Assembly (NCBI GenBank): GCA_030159075.1
Contig: BROG01000548.1
Coordinates: 56,001 to 120,000, forward strand
Direction of reading: 5' to 3'
From: Atrina japonica
Lineage: Eukaryota > Mollusca > Bivalvia > Pterioida > Pinnidae
DNA length: 64,000 bases
Below the pieces are notes generated by a model that was not told where the DNA came from, did not search any database, and saw only the letters and a program-made list of their open reading frames with translations. Positions 11,308-23,425 of the stretch are shown here, piece after piece (position 1 is the first letter of the stretch; each line of letters opens with the position of its first letter). Made by a program: the position numbers and the translations under genes.

Positions 11308-11393
11308 TGTGAGAGAGTTTGCCAGTTGCTGCGTAAGGTCGGTGGTCTCTTCCCGGGTACAATGTTGAGTTGAGCGTAATAAACAATCAAATC
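11308..11393 (+). mobile_element. SINE-1 3' fragment
   Basis: TTTGCCAGTTGCTGCGTAAG, GGTCGGTGGTCTCTTCCCGG and a TTGAGTTGAGCGTAATAAAC end match the SINE-1 body and tail, with an internal deletion between GGTAC and TTGAG. Confidence 0.65.
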
Positions 11394-11536
11394 CTACTTG
11401 GACATTTTACATGCTATAGACACAAACAGGAACTTTACATGGAAGCTATACGACTTACACGGTGATTTCCTACAATATATCCTTTTCGCTGGCATATGTT
11501 GTTTATATATCGAAAATGATCCGATATGCAGAACAT
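11394..11536 (+). pseudogene. Element A reverse-transcriptase fragment
   Basis: CTATAGACACAAACAGGAAC, GAAGCTATACGACTTACACG, GATTTCC and AAAATGATCCGATATGCAG align block by block with 51.70-51.85 kb and 5.70-5.83 kb. The copy is heavily mutated and too short to make protein. Confidence 0.65.
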
Positions 11537-11605
11537 GTTTAATATGAAAATCTTAGATACCAAACTATAATCCTTCAGATTATCAAAGATGCATATAAAA
11601 ATCTG
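11537..11605 (-). mobile_element. Element A terminal tail motif (inverted)
   Basis: The minus strand reads GGATTATAGTTTGGTATCTA then AGATTTTCATAT, a degraded terminal motif facing the preceding plus fragment. This repeats the head-to-head arrangement seen at 5 kb. Confidence 0.5.
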
Positions 11606-12099
11606 CTGAATATTGAAAAAAAACGAATATACAATGACAAACTGTTAACCAATAAATAAATGCAACACAGACTTCAGGAATCGGGTTTAACTCATCAACC
11701 CCAGAAAAATAGTGGACACCTCTGTAAATCAATGACTTAGACTAGTCAAAATGTTTGTGGCAAATTTAAACACTTGAAGCTTAATATATCGACATCTATA
11801 CTTAATGTATGATACGTTTGGCTATATAGTCCAGTAAAGTTCAGCTTACATGGACTTGATTAAACTTAATTGCAGTTTGACTACTTTTTAAAAAATGACA
11901 CTTGTCCATATGTGGCAGATAAAACTGTCTAGTGTATGTATTCTTCTTGACTGTTCCGTATTTCAACGATTTTAAAATTGTCACTAAACTTGGTGAATCC
12001 GACCAGGTAGTCCCAAGGGTAGAACCGTTTAACCTGCACCTTGGCAAAGATTGGATGCGATGGGTCAGTTGCGGATTTCAGGTAAAAAAAAATACCTCT
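11606..12099. other. No gene seen
   Basis: Overlapping short frames on both strands between 11841 and 12384 have no family resemblance. The 151-codon minus frame runs through the element B copy that follows. Confidence 0.45.
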
Positions 12100-12278
12100 G
12101 AATTTTTTGAACATTTGCGACGGGTATGGCATGCCAGTAGGAGACGCTGACTCCTTCCGGACACCTGGTCTTATCCCGTTTGGGATTCGTAATTGTTCTT
12201 CATGTTGAGACCATTTGCACATCTCATTCGTCGTGTTATAATGGAGTTGAGTTTTGATTATTGATTGGTACTTCTTCA
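12100..12278 (+). mobile_element. Element B copy
   Basis: ACATTTGCGACGGGTATGGC, GGAGACGCTGACTCCTTCCG, ACACCTGGTC, TTTGGGATTCGTAATTGTTC, GTTGAGACCATTTGCACATC and ATTGGTACTTCTTC are all present in order. This is one of the most complete copies. Confidence 0.8.
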
Positions 12279-13331
12279 ATTTTACTTTTACAGGATCTGT
12301 GCCTTCGTGTTGACCCATGATGCTGAGGCCCATGGCAGGCAGAAGAATGCGGATCCGATTTCCAAAAGCGTGATTTCTATACACTGTTGGGTGTAAATTA
12401 TCAGTGATTGGGTCTCGTGTGTCGTTGGGTAAGACTTAAAATGACTTGCATTATCAAGTCAGGGTAGATATGATATGTGTATACTGAAAAGACTTAAGTT
12501 ATTGCCTTACTTCCAGTCAACACTTTTCGCCTTTCATCTGTGTAGACTGTGGTCTCAATGGCGTATGTTATTAATTCAGCCTTTTTTCTTCTGTGGATGA
12601 GGGCAGTATGCTTCTTTTCTGCGACACCAGAATGAAAATGAACTTGTTATTCGATCTAAAAACTGTTGAAGCCCTGCTTATTGCTCGGTTTTGGTAAACC
12701 TGTTATATATCCAGGCGACATTAAAATGTCCTGATATTAAGAAAATAAATGACAAGAGACTCACAAATATAAAGCAAAAAAGGAAATACATATCAAAGAT
12801 ACAAAGGAGAAATTATATAAATCGGGAAGGGTATTCATCTAAATTTATAAGCGTGAAGTGGAAGATGAAAAAACTATACTGGCTTGTACATATTAAACTT
12901 AATACTAACATCTGTAACATTGTTTAACGTTATAATTTTTATTCTAAAAATTGAGATTTTCTCTCAAAAAATTAATTATCCATGAGAATCCTATATAAAG
13001 AGACATGGATTCTATTACTATATGATGAACGTATAATTATTATTTTGTATTCAAATTTACAAAAATGAGAAGTTACAAAAAAGATGAAAGCACATTTCTA
13101 CAATTCATTAATTTCAAGTAAAACTGAAATCATAATAGAATCTACATGCTACATTAAACAACAATTATGTATCTTTGTAGTAAATTTTTATTTTCTTTGA
13201 TATCCTGCAAAATAGCAGCAGTGCAAAGTTATATGTAATATTTGTTTGATGGTGTTGTCCATTGTGTTAGAGTTCATTGTATTTCACACGATATCTAGTT
13301 AAAATATAATATCGACTTCATACACCCATCC
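12279..13331. other. No gene seen
   Basis: A 78-codon Lys/Ile-rich frame (12691-12927) has an A-rich composition and no motif, so I treat it as chance. Confidence 0.45.
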
Positions 13332-13335
13332 GATG

Positions 13336-13386
<51 letters not shown>

Positions 13387-13457
13387 TTGATGATGGTGAT
13401 GATGATGATGATGATGATGACGACGACGACGATGATGATGACGATGACCATGATGAT
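13332..13457. repeat. (GAT)n/(GAC)n trinucleotide array
   Basis: About 40 triplets, mainly GAT with GGT, GTT and a GAC block near 13420. An element A tail fragment begins at its 3' edge. Confidence 0.95.
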
Positions 13458-13458
13458 T

Positions 13459-13585
13459 AATCGTCTTGACCGATTATGAAATGGAATAATTCCTAAATTA
13501 ACTTACGTTGGATGTGTCCGGTCAACGAGGATACATTCCATGCTTATTTGACCTGATCCAACCTCTGGATTTTCAGAGGTCCTTG
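13459..13585 (+). mobile_element. Element A tail fragment
   Basis: ATCGTCTTGACCGATTATGA, GATGTGTCCGGTCAACGAGG, TTGACCTGATCCAACCTCTG and TTTCAGAGGTCC follow the order of the tail at 16.5 and 17.2 kb. The GATGCTTACTCC core has become GATACATTCC. Confidence 0.7.
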
Positions 13586-13932
13586 TGATTCTAAATGTTA
13601 CCTGATTTATTTATTGTCTCATAGACCTTCTTTTGATTAAGTCTTTGATATCTTTGATTTTAAAATAGTAAATTAATTATTCTTTTATATGGATACGTTA
13701 GCATATATAGACGCAAATTTTGACTCGTGCAATGGGCCTAAGGCAATGTAGTATGGGCCCTTTTCTTGCCTTTAATGATTATCATATCAAATTCTTATTG
13801 ATGCTGTTGCACAGACCATGTCTGCATATTACAGCAATTTACAAACATTTAATTAATCAATATTAAGATAATAATTATACTAATAGTGCAGATACGATTA
13901 TATAGCAAAAACATACAGATGATGATAATAAA
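13586..13932. other. No gene seen
   Basis: Nothing recognised. Confidence 0.45.
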
Positions 13933-13987
13933 ATCATCATCATCATCGTTGTCGTCGTCGTTGTTGTCATCATCATCATCATCATCA
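13933..13987. repeat. (ATC)n/(GTC)n array, inverted relative to 13.3 kb
   Basis: About 18 triplets of ATC with a GTC/GTT centre. It is the reverse complement of the 13.3 kb array type, about 480 bp away, so the pair could form a hairpin. Confidence 0.9.
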
Positions 13988-16200
13988 AATAAAATAATAC
14001 TTTTTAGAATAGGACAAACCAAAAAGTTAATAGTTGTTTTTCTAGCCCACGAGCTTCACTAAATGTTGCTTTGTAGCTTATCCTTGACACGAATTTCAAA
14101 ATTATGTTTTTCATGGTAATTATATGCATTGAGACAATAATAAGCCCAGTTTATCCATCCATCTGAAAAAAAACCGTACACTTCTTATTTAATCAGACTG
14201 ATAAATTTGAGGTTGTGTTCCAAAATTTATGTTTGTGCACAGTTCTTGAGCATGTAAATACTTGGATTCATTTAAATTTTGAACGTTCAATTACCGCAAG
14301 TACGAACTGAAACGGGTGTCTGACCTTTATACACGCGGCCTTTGAACGCATTCTAAAAAGGTTAAGAACTTTATTGTCACGGTTTTGTTGTAATGAAACT
14401 GACATGAAATCAACATCTGTTGCACAACGGGTGCAAACTAATAGAAATATGGTGCTCAACTTTGTCGCCCGAAGTGTCAAACTAAAGTAACCGGATGCTA
14501 CAAAATTACTCGGATACCATCGGGGTCGTGCTGCGATAATACAGACTTTGAGAAAACGGTTGTTGTTCGTTTATAGTAATCAAATAAAATTTAGCGAGTA
14601 AAGACCTTGATTACAGACATTGCTTTCGACTTCTGAGTTTTATTGCCTTCCGTGGTATGATAATTGTAGGCAATGCAAATTATTGACACAATGAAATTTG
14701 CTGGAGTCAGGTACAATTAAAAGAGCTGATATAGAAAAAAGGGTCTGAAAAGATTGTGGTAACGTCTGAATTAAGGAGTTTAAAAATCATTTTTCCTCAA
14801 CATGTTTCGTATTTATAAAAGATTTAGAATGAAAGTATATTTGTATTGATATTTAATTCTTAAACATGCTTAATGTATCACGGTACCATTTAATTTTATT
14901 TAGACTCACTGCATTCAAAATCAAAATTGTTTCTTTTAAAAAAATATCCAATGTAATTTCAAAACGTCTTAACCATGGTCAAAATAAATATAATTGAAAC
15001 TTCTGACGATTTATTTTATATTCTGTTAGTTGAGTGTCTAAGACTGTCATGAAGGGTAATTGAAATTTGAGTAAACTTCTAATTTTCTAGTATCTGTCAA
15101 TAGCATTTCTTCGTCTCCGGGAATTTCCAATTTACGCTCATAAAAGGAGTTAAGGACCATACAAAGTACTGCTGTTTACAAGGTATTTGTTACTCATTGT
15201 TTCGTTAAGAGGAATACATAGTATTCCCGTTTACAATCTTAATAAGAGAGATTGTATAAAAACATTTTGATCTTAAAGAATCGCCTCTTTTGCGGCCTTC
15301 TATCCATTGGAAAAGTAGATATTGATATTTAATAGACAGCAAAATGGCCATATAAGAAGACAGAAGTGAACAAAACACTGACTGACAATTACTTTGAACG
15401 CGTGCCATGGTTTTTGCACTCCTATATTTCGTTTTCTTTAAAAGAATTTGTTGTATGCACAGTTTGAAATCGCGGTTGCCAAAATAGATTCAAACTTATT
15501 ATTCTCTGTACACAAATCGTCACCGTAGTTAGTAAATGTCTGTTTTGGAATTCATTTTAGACGATTTTATCAAAGTTATAGTTTTGAAAGAGGGACAGGA
15601 CAATTGCAAATGTGTCTGTATATAAGACAGTTGAGATCGAATTTAGAATGGAGATGTGTTCGGAAACAGAAAGTGGTATCATACAAGACCAAAAAGACGG
15701 GTAAATACAATATGACGGGTCACGCCTTGTCAATAAATGAAACACACATCAATGAAATTGATCCTTATTATGAAGGCATATGATACTGTACAGTAATTAC
15801 CTAGGTAACAGAGATGTGATCATCATTTTTCCAAAATTGTATTTAAAAAAACACTTTTTGAAATTATATTTTAATATATGTTTATTGCATATTAATACGT
15901 TACATGCCACCTACATCGTATAAATGTAAAGTTGTTCCTGGGTGGTCCGCGTGAATAAAAACCTTTGTATAACAGTGTATACTGGACTGAAAAAAGTCTT
16001 CTAGGGGTTCAGTATTGCTTGTTCCATTTCAGACTGCCGCTTACAAATATTTCTATATTTATCATGACCTTTTAAAAAATAGATATCTTTAAGATACCAA
16101 TGGCATCAGCGCTAGGCAAAATTCAAAGGATTGCCAAATTTTCGCCATACCATGAAATACATGAGTGTATGGATGCGTGTGTCTGGGTTCGTTTTCAACT
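13988..16200. other. AT-rich sequence, no gene recognised
   Basis: Frames of 60-70 codons at 14268-14480, 15205-15408 and 15557-15745 (all minus) have mixed composition but no motif and no matching splice signals that I could link. Confidence 0.4.
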
Positions 16201-16272
16201 CTGTGTGTGCGTGCGTGCGTGTGTGTGTGTCCGTGTGTGTGCGTCCGTGTGTGTATGTGTGTGTATGTGTTT
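16201..16272. repeat. (GT)n-rich microsatellite
   Basis: GTGTGTGCGTGCGTGCG and GTGTGTCCGTG variants make an impure GT array. Cys/Val and Thr/His frames come from it. Confidence 0.9.
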
Positions 16273-16430
16273 GAAAGTATAAAAGAAGAAGAGGTGTATT
16301 TATCATATTTTCATAATTATCGCGTTATAATACATAAGATACTAGCGGCTTTACATCTAGCTAGGGCATATTTCTTTTTCTTTAACAAAAAGTGAAATTT
16401 AGAATATAGGATGAGATTTAAAACACACCA

Positions 16431-16731
16431 GAAATCGCGTTCAATGGCAACATTTTTACAAATTTTATGGTCGTTATTATGTTCTTGTTTACAATTACAC
16501 TGAATGAAATGTAGAATTATTTGTTCGATAGTGGTTGTTGAATCGTCTTTACCGATTGTGACGGGGGTTTATTCCTCGCTTATTTCATTTGAAACTGACT
16601 CACAACGGATGTTAACTGTCAACAGGGTAAGCTTACTCCTACATGACACCTGATCCCACCTCTGGATTACCAGTCGTCAGTGTTTTTTCCAATAACACCA
16701 GATTAGGTATATGTATCCTGGACATCCTGAA
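16431..16731 (+). mobile_element. Element A: end of reverse-transcriptase frame plus tail
   Basis: Starts at GAAATCGCGTTCAATGGCAA (end of the coding part) and continues through GTTCGATAGTGGTTGTTGAA, CTCGCTTATTTCATTTGAAA, GGGTAAGCTTACTCC, GACACCTGATCCCACCTCTG and ATCCTGGACATCCTGAAGAG. At the point where the usual TTTATACTTTGGTATC ending should start, the sequence turns into AT palindromes. Confidence 0.8.
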
Positions 16732-16800
16732 GAGTTATATATATAATATATATATAACTCTAAAAGCTAAAAGTAATATATATATATATTACTTTTAGCT
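16732..16800. repeat. Two adjacent AT palindromes
   Basis: 16732-16760 is a 29-bp near-palindrome with ends GAGTTATATATA and TATATATAACTC. 16765-16800 is a perfect 36-bp palindrome with ends AGCTAAAAGTAATATA and TATATTACTTTTAGCT. Both could extrude as hairpins. Confidence 0.9.
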
Positions 16801-16917
16801 TGGTTTTTCAAAACATGACAATAAGAATCAAAATGTTTGATTCTACACAGTTTTACAATATTCTTTAAAGGTCTTTGATTTAGATATATAGGTACATTCT
16901 GCACTAAATGGTCTCGT

Positions 16918-17405
16918 AAATTTTCCAAATTTAAGAAGTAATATCCCTCAATCACCTGCATATGGAGTTTATATTTCTCAAATGATCCGACATGTCAGGG
17001 CGTGTACAACATATGAAGATTTCATATACAAAGGTAAACTACTCACTGACAAATTATTGACACAGGGATATCGAAAACCACATTAAATGTCAATGTTGCG
17101 CAAATTTTACGGTCGGTATAATAGACTTGTTTGAGATTACTCTGTTTCACTAAATGAAACGGTGAGTTGCCTTTTCGTTGGCGGTTGTTGAGACGTCTGT
17201 ACCAATTGTGACGAGGATGCACTCCTCACGTATTTCATTGGACTCATGGCGGGTGTGACCGGTCGACAGGGGATGCTTACTCCTCCATGGCACCTGATCC
17301 CGCCTCTTGGTTTCCAGATGTCCGTGTATGTCCATCTTTACCAGATTTGTATCTATTACCTGAACATTCTATTGATTTTTAATTTGGTATCTGAGATTTT
17401 TTTAT
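16918..17405 (+). pseudogene. Element A copy: reverse-transcriptase 3' end plus full tail
   Basis: AAATTTTCCAAATTTAAG opens the block. GCATATGGAGTTTATATTTC, ATGATCCGACATGTCAG and CTACTCACTGACAAATTATT follow. A stop interrupts the Lys-Pro-Arg block (CGAAAACCACATTAAATG). The complete tail then runs GTTGGCGGTTGTTGAGACG, GACCGGTCGACAGGGGATGC, GGCACCTGATCCCGCCTC and AATTTGGTATCTGAGATTTT. It is the fullest tail in the window and the best reference for the element's 3' end. Confidence 0.85.
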
Positions 17406-18619
17406 ATCTCTACCTTCCGGTAAATTACAAATTGTGGAAATAAAAAAATACTAAAGATATTCAGTGGTATTAACACAGAAGTCGATTTGTATTGTATATA
17501 TGGTACTATAGCACTATGGCAAATATATGGCAAGTAAATTTGCACTGATGTCAGAGGTAAGTGTAAACTGCTAGGCAATGTTTGCACATGTACGCATAAT
17601 AATTTAAAGATGTAAGTAATTTTGAAAGTCACAGCTAATTCCTTACTTCTACAGAAAGTGTAGATGGCTGTGTGACATATTATTTCATCAGCATCGTGAT
17701 TACCAAAATAATATTGATTTTGCGAGTTCCATAAACAGAGTTTTCTTCATGATAAGCCAAAACAAAATGGCCAAAAACACAAGTAGGCCGAAAGCGTGCA
17801 ACAATTTCAAATCACTTTTTAGTAAAAAGAAATTTACGCATATGCTATTCTTTCCACGTGAACACATAACAAATTTGCATTTATATACGCGAGTAAATTC
17901 ACATGCGATGCAAATCTGCTCCTGGGGTAAAAGTTGACCTCAAAGTGATTGGTAATGAAAAATACACATATGTCAGAAATAACTAAATAATAATGATTCC
18001 CATTGATTGCCTAGAAAATATCTCTTACTTTCTTCACAATGTCATAGGGATCACTTTAGTTTCGGAATTAGTTGGGAACATAGACATCCGTTCGATCTGC
18101 TTCCAACAGGAAACTATTATCTCGGAAGGTATAAAAGGATTGAGAATTCTATAAAAAAAAACAACACTTATCTCTGCGCAAAACTTTATAGGATACGTTG
18201 TGACCGCAATTGTCTGGTGTTATTTCCTTGCTGAAATTGATTTGTCCTTGGTACGGAAAAAATCAGTCACGATCTTGGGAGAAACTTATCCAAGAAACAA
18301 ACGAATAAAATGATACTAAGCATTAACGATAGTACCTGTGATTTTGTTGATTAATTAATAGAATCTTACATGGGTATGTTGCATGGGTAAGGACATCTCC
18401 ACCTAGGTGGTAATAGTCAGGGGTCTGAAGAGCAACCCAACCATGGTCCCACTTAAGATGTTTGTATCTGGGCTCCAATAAAATCATAATCTGGGCTCCG
18501 TCTTACAACAGGAAAGACAAGTCAAAGACATGGTCTAAGGGCCACACTTACGACCGTTTAACAAAGAATTAGGACGTGTGACTTACGACCAAAGCACTTC
18601 CGGTTTTACACTCTACGTT
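17406..18619. other. No gene recognised
   Basis: Short frames at 17402-17632 (minus), 17749-17937 and 18007-18234 (plus) have no motif. A stretch at 18440-18600 has a somewhat higher GC content but no repeat family I can name. Confidence 0.4.
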
Positions 18620-18815
18620 GACCTTATTTGTTTTTGTATGTGTCATACTTGACTTTTTCACCGAACTCGAGAGGTTTCCATGAAGCATTTGCGACGGGTG
18701 TGGCATGTTGCCGACTCCTTCCGGTTATCTGGTCCTATCTCGTTAGGGATTCAAATTTGTTCATGTTGAGATCATGTATATCTGATTTGTCGAAAATCCA
18801 TTGGTACTTCTTCCT
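18620..18815 (+). mobile_element. Element B copy
   Basis: TTCACCGAACTCGAGAGGTT, GCATTTGCGACGGGTGTGGC, GACTCCTTCCGGTTATCTGG, GTTAGGGATTC, TGTTGAGATCATGTATATC and ATTGGTACTTCTTCC are in family order. A GAGACGCT block is missing after GGCATGTTGC. Confidence 0.75.
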
Positions 18816-20224
18816 TTTTACATATCTTTGTAAATGTAGCGGGCAAAAGTATTTATAAACTTTTGCTATCTTATTTGAAAAATATGCAAATATGCCTTTA
18901 GACTTAAGTTATGGTAACGTTGATAGAATGGTCCTACGTAAGATCAAATAACTTGAATTACGACTTAGGTCTTACCAATTCTTTATATAACGGGATGTCA
19001 AATCAGAGAGTTTCACGGGTGTTAGACTTTCAGATTCTTACCACGAAGGTTGAGATTCACTTTCCATCCAACACAATCATGTTTGATTTTTTTCCATTCT
19101 TCAAATGTTTATGCACGGAAATAGAATAAATCTGATGTAACTTTTAATCTACTGCATCTTCAATACAGTTAGCACTACGTCGAAAATAATATTGTGACAA
19201 AGCGCGTTGTGCTTGTCTACACTCTAAGGTGTGGATGGAGTAATTCCGAATTGGCAAAACGGTACATTAATAGAATCTATTCCTAAGTTAAGGGTATGGT
19301 AAAGGAATATCAATCTTCAAGATATCGAGTCTTTGATTGAGATCCTTTTGTCATACCCCAAGGTTGAGGTTGATTATTTTTGCTCATGTCTAAAATACAT
19401 ATCTATGTAGATATAATCATTATTTGCATGTCTATGTATATCATTGCAGATCTATGTCAAGACTGACATAACTATGTCTTGCCTTCTAGGAGCCATAGAA
19501 GTGACGTCATAATGCGTGTAGCTTGTCAGTATCCTAGGGGTGATAAGGAAATCATCCGCCATAAAAAATGAAAATCTCTTAACCATGAGTGAAATGTTTG
19601 TCTAAGGTTGAAGAAACAACTACCTATTGTATATATCTATACAAAATTATGATTTCGTTTAAGGAAATTGTCATTTCCATTCCTTTGGCCCCAGACATTT
19701 CAAATAGATATTTATCTTTATAAAAAAAAAACGTTTAATGTTAGGAAAAATCTACAATTTATTGACCTTTTGAAACAATGACATTGAAACTTTTCAAACA
19801 TAATTTTTTCATTATTCTGTAGAACTTTTAGATGCATATGCCGCTGCAAAAAAGTTGTTTTGGTTCTTTCAAATCTTCAGAAGTGCAGATAATAAATAAA
19901 CACTATTTGACAAAGTCACATTTAAGCTTGGTGAGCATAATTCTTGCATAATTCCCTTGACAACTTGGATTGTTTGGCCGAATGTGTATGTACTGCTGAA
20001 ACGACTTTGAACGGGCTAGAAACCTTCTTTCTGACTGCCTTTGCATCTTTCACTAAATCACTTTTGTTTCAAGGTTGATTTTGTATATTTCTGTACTAAA
20101 AAACATTGCCAACCTCTACAAAAATGAGAGATAGCAGAAAAACATGCATCTAGATTTATACTTGCCTTTTTGATTGGGATGAATGTACAAAATCTTTACG
20201 GGTTTGTTTGTTTGAATGAAGTCT
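18816..20224. other. No gene seen; TGACGTCA at 19502
   Basis: Includes a perfect TGACGTCA at 19502-19509. No coding frame of interest was found. Confidence 0.4.
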
Positions 20225-20412
20225 TACATCACACTAAATATTTTTCAGCTACATAGTGGAAGCAGAACTTAGGGAATCACATCGGCCTTCAGCAAGTAAA
20301 CTGGCAACTTTTCTCTGCTTAGGTTCCAGCGAGGAACGATCCTGAGTTGACTAGCGGTGAGGAACCCCTAGGTTTAAAGCGCGATGCTTAAAGCGATCGG
20401 CCAAAGGGACTC
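20225..20412 (-). mobile_element. SINE-1 copy (inverted)
   Basis: The minus strand starts GGCCGATCGCTTTAAGCATC, followed by CGCGCTTTAAACCTAGGGGT, a diverged B-box zone, and TCGCTGGAACCTAAGCAGAG. It continues into TTGCCAGTTTACTTGCTGAA and loses the extreme 3' tail. Confidence 0.7.
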
Positions 20413-22115
20413 CAAAATCTTTTCGACAACATAAGGTATACGCTCACTTCTGTTTATTGTTAACCTACGTTTTCTGTTCATGTGAGCTAAATGTTGATCC
20501 ACCCAATGTACTAGATGATACATGTAGTCTAATTTGAAGCCGGTATCTTGTTTCTTAGAACAAAGAATTGTGGTTTCGGTGTTTACTGTTATTTTTTTCT
20601 AATGCAAATGTGACGACTCACTAAAATTGCCAGAAATGACACGCATTCACAATTGACACCTTTTCCGGTTTTGTCCTCATGTGAACCTTTTTTCTTGTCA
20701 AAATACTTTCGTCGGAGTATATCAGATTCTTAAAAATGTCAGTGATTTAACGGCGTATTTATAAAGTATCGCACAAATGTGTTTAAAGGTAATATATGTT
20801 ATGTTGAAATTCTATTTTAACACGTGCATAGAACTAATGCATTGAATTACGGATTCTAAATTGAATTTACTCATTTCTGAATTTGACTCTTTTTCACCTT
20901 TTAATCACTACTGTCAGTTCATCTCCTGGTATCTGCACATGTGGATCTAGGGAAGCATCTCGAGAACAAGACAGATGTGTCGAACACGACGTTTTAGTAT
21001 CTATCAGCGATGACAAATGAAGTTACCTGTGCGATCTGGAGACACCTTTTATGAGAAAACCTAATGAAAAATGACTTGAAACTTGCACGAAATATGAAAT
21101 ATCAAGACAATTAGCGAGATTTTTGATGCCCGGGTCACATGTTTTGCAAATTAAAACCCGAATCAAATTTTCTTTTTAAATCGGCATCATATAAATCGTT
21201 GTAAAGATAGACTCGGCGCAATTTACGGCAAAAATCACAAGAAGGTATTGTTCGAAACTGCCATCTAAACGATAAACATCAATAAAACAAATTTACGCAA
21301 TAAGAGATAATATCTAGAACTAGATGTATAAGTTTTAGTTAACTTATCAGAATGTTAATTCTATACAGACTAATGTAAATAAGTGCTTTTTGAACAAGCG
21401 CACTTTTATAAACAAAATCACCAACTCATCATAGCGTCGGGTAAAAAATTGTGAAATTCTACACATGTGCGCGATACGATCAAATCGCAAGTACCCACCA
21501 TGTGTTTCTAAACATATTATCACTTTTCTTTTTCTCTTGAAATCTTTCTTCTACACGAAACTATTTCAAATTAATATCGGATAAACTATTTGTATATAGA
21601 TATACATGTTTCATTAATGTTGTATCATTGTGTTATGTTTGATAGAAATCTACACGACAAAGAGAAAAAATATATATCAAAGAAAAGGGAACAAATAAAT
21701 GTCTGTTTCAAAAAATGTTGCTTTGAGAAATATTAACATGGACGGAGTGATGTTTTTATGATGACATAAATGGGCTGAAGTTATGCATAAATTTGATAAG
21801 TCCTCAGGGGAGATCCGGATAAAAGCTCCTATGAAAAAAAAGTGTATCAAAGTATGTAAACGGACAATTTGAAAAAAGGCGTTAGTAGATCATTCTAATT
21901 GCGAAAGTAAAGACATATTCAGTAAGAACACTGTCGGTATCGCGCATAAACTGCCTTCTTCCGTACATTTTTATTCTGGTCATGTTCCTGTCCAACGACT
22001 GATAGAAATAGTAGTTCACAGAGACTGAGCATGGCTGTGGGCTTGATCCCAGGATATCCTCTCTCTGCCTCTTAATAACTTAATAACACTAGGAAAATGC
22101 TAAAATTGATAATTC
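20413..22115. other. No gene seen
   Basis: AT-rich sequence without recognised elements. Confidence 0.4.
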
Positions 22116-22349
22116 ATGGAAATGCTGGGATACAATAAAACCATTGCTGTTGAAACTATAGATAATCAAAAATGGATCTTTCCTCGCAATATAAGATCTA
22201 TTGGTGTAATGGCAGATTTGAGCTGTTGTGATGCATACAAAACCACTAACTCTTCATCGCATAATAAGTGTAAAGTACCCCCACGCGTAAATATAAACGT
22301 TAACAGTGTAGTAAATAAAAAAGGTGCATTAAAAGAGAATGCTGAATAA
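22116..22349 (+). CDS. Possible small ORF, 77 codons, unknown
   Basis: I do not recognise the product. The frame has balanced composition (Asn, Lys, Val, Cys), contains no low-complexity tract and no repeat-family sequence, and ends in a stop after Lys-Glu-Asn-Ala-Glu. A Cys-Cys and further Cys residues occur, but there is no signal peptide at its start. No splice signals or poly(A) signal could be tied to it, and a 91-codon frame on the other strand overlaps it. In AT-rich DNA of this length one such frame by chance is not surprising. Confidence 0.12.
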   Translation: MEMLGYNKTIAVETIDNQKWIFPRNIRSIGVMADLSCCDAYKTTNSSSHNKCKVPPRVNINVNSVVNKKGALKENAE

Positions 22350-22965
22350 CAGTTAACTACAGGAACTGGATGTAGAAGACTAATAAGCCTTTTGGAACAT
22401 AAACAAAAAGGGAAAGGTGAAATAAATACATGAACCTGCAAGGCTGCATCCTTTTAAAAACGCCGTTCATCATAAGTACATTCATCCGTTTGTAAGATGT
22501 TTAAGTTTGTCAGATCCGTCAGTCGAAGCTGTTGTGTGGTTATGTTGTATGGTGTATTTATGTGATATTAATTAACTCTCAAAGCGAAAGTACTGATGTG
22601 TAAAGAGACTGAGATAAAAATATCGTCAGATTTTTATGCTAAATTTTAGGGTATAGATATCAGAGGTCATACTAGTTGGTAAACAGATTTAAATACTATC
22701 ATGTAAAACATTAACATTAAGGTCTAGGTAAATGAAAGCTGGTCACAATCAAATTACTTAAAATATGTTGAAATTGGCTTAAAGCATCATTTAAACAAGC
22801 ACACACAAAAACTAATAAAATAATGGGGACATACATATATTCCATAGTTGTATTTATTAGTTCAACTGTTCACAAGACAGACGTCTAGCTCTCTGTTTCA
22901 TCAATATATGTTCATTACGCGTCATTAGTTTCAGAATGAAAAACAAAAATCAATCAGATCTAAAC
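22350..22965. other. No gene seen
   Basis: Nothing recognised. Confidence 0.4.
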
Positions 22966-22969
22966 CTAA

Positions 22970-23185
22970 CTGATGTCTTTTTCATCAACCTTGACCTCTT
23001 CGCTGATCTCGAGAGGTTCTCATGTAACATTTGCGACGGATTAGGCATACTGGCAATGGACGCTGACTCCATCCGGTCCAATTCCGTTTTGAGATTTGCA
23101 GTTGTTCTTTACGTTGAAACCATTTGTATACCGATTTGTGGTATTCTTACTGACATGGAGTTTCGATAACATTGTTACTTCTATG
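22970..23185 (+). mobile_element. Element B copy, longest 5' extent
   Basis: Begins about GATGTCTTTTTCATCAACCT, then CTGATCTCGAGAGGTTCTC, ACATTTGCGACGG, GGACGCTGACTCCATCCGG, TTTGCAGTTGTTCTTTACG, TTGAAACCATTTGTATACC and GTTACTTCT. With the 18.6 kb copy it defines a unit of about 200 bp. Confidence 0.75.
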
Positions 23186-23227
23186 TTACTTTAAATCATT
23201 GACTTCCTTAAACCAGCACATCATTTG

Positions 23228-23425
23228 ATCTATGGCCGAATGATTAGAGCATCGGGCTTTAAACCATGAAGTTTCTCACCTGTGGTCAGCGAGGGTTCGA
23301 GCCCTTTTGGTACTTAAACTGATTTTGTGAGAACGTTTGGCAGTTTACTTGTGGACGACCGATGGTGTTTTGTCAGGTACACTGTAACCTGAATCTCTCC
23401 TCAACCATTAACAACTGACATTATA
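23228..23425 (+). mobile_element. SINE-1 copy
   Basis: A-box-like TGGCCGAATGATTAGAGC at 23233-23250 and a good B box GGGTTCGAGCC at 23293-23303, spaced as in a tRNA. GTACTTAAACTGATTTTGTG, TTTACTTGTGGACGACCGAT and CTCTCCTCAACCATTAACAA follow. This copy has the best preserved tRNA-like promoter of the SINE-1 set. Confidence 0.85.

Noticed and set aside
11929..12384. 151-codon minus-strand gene
   Set aside because: Much of it is element B read backward, and the rest has no recognisable domain.
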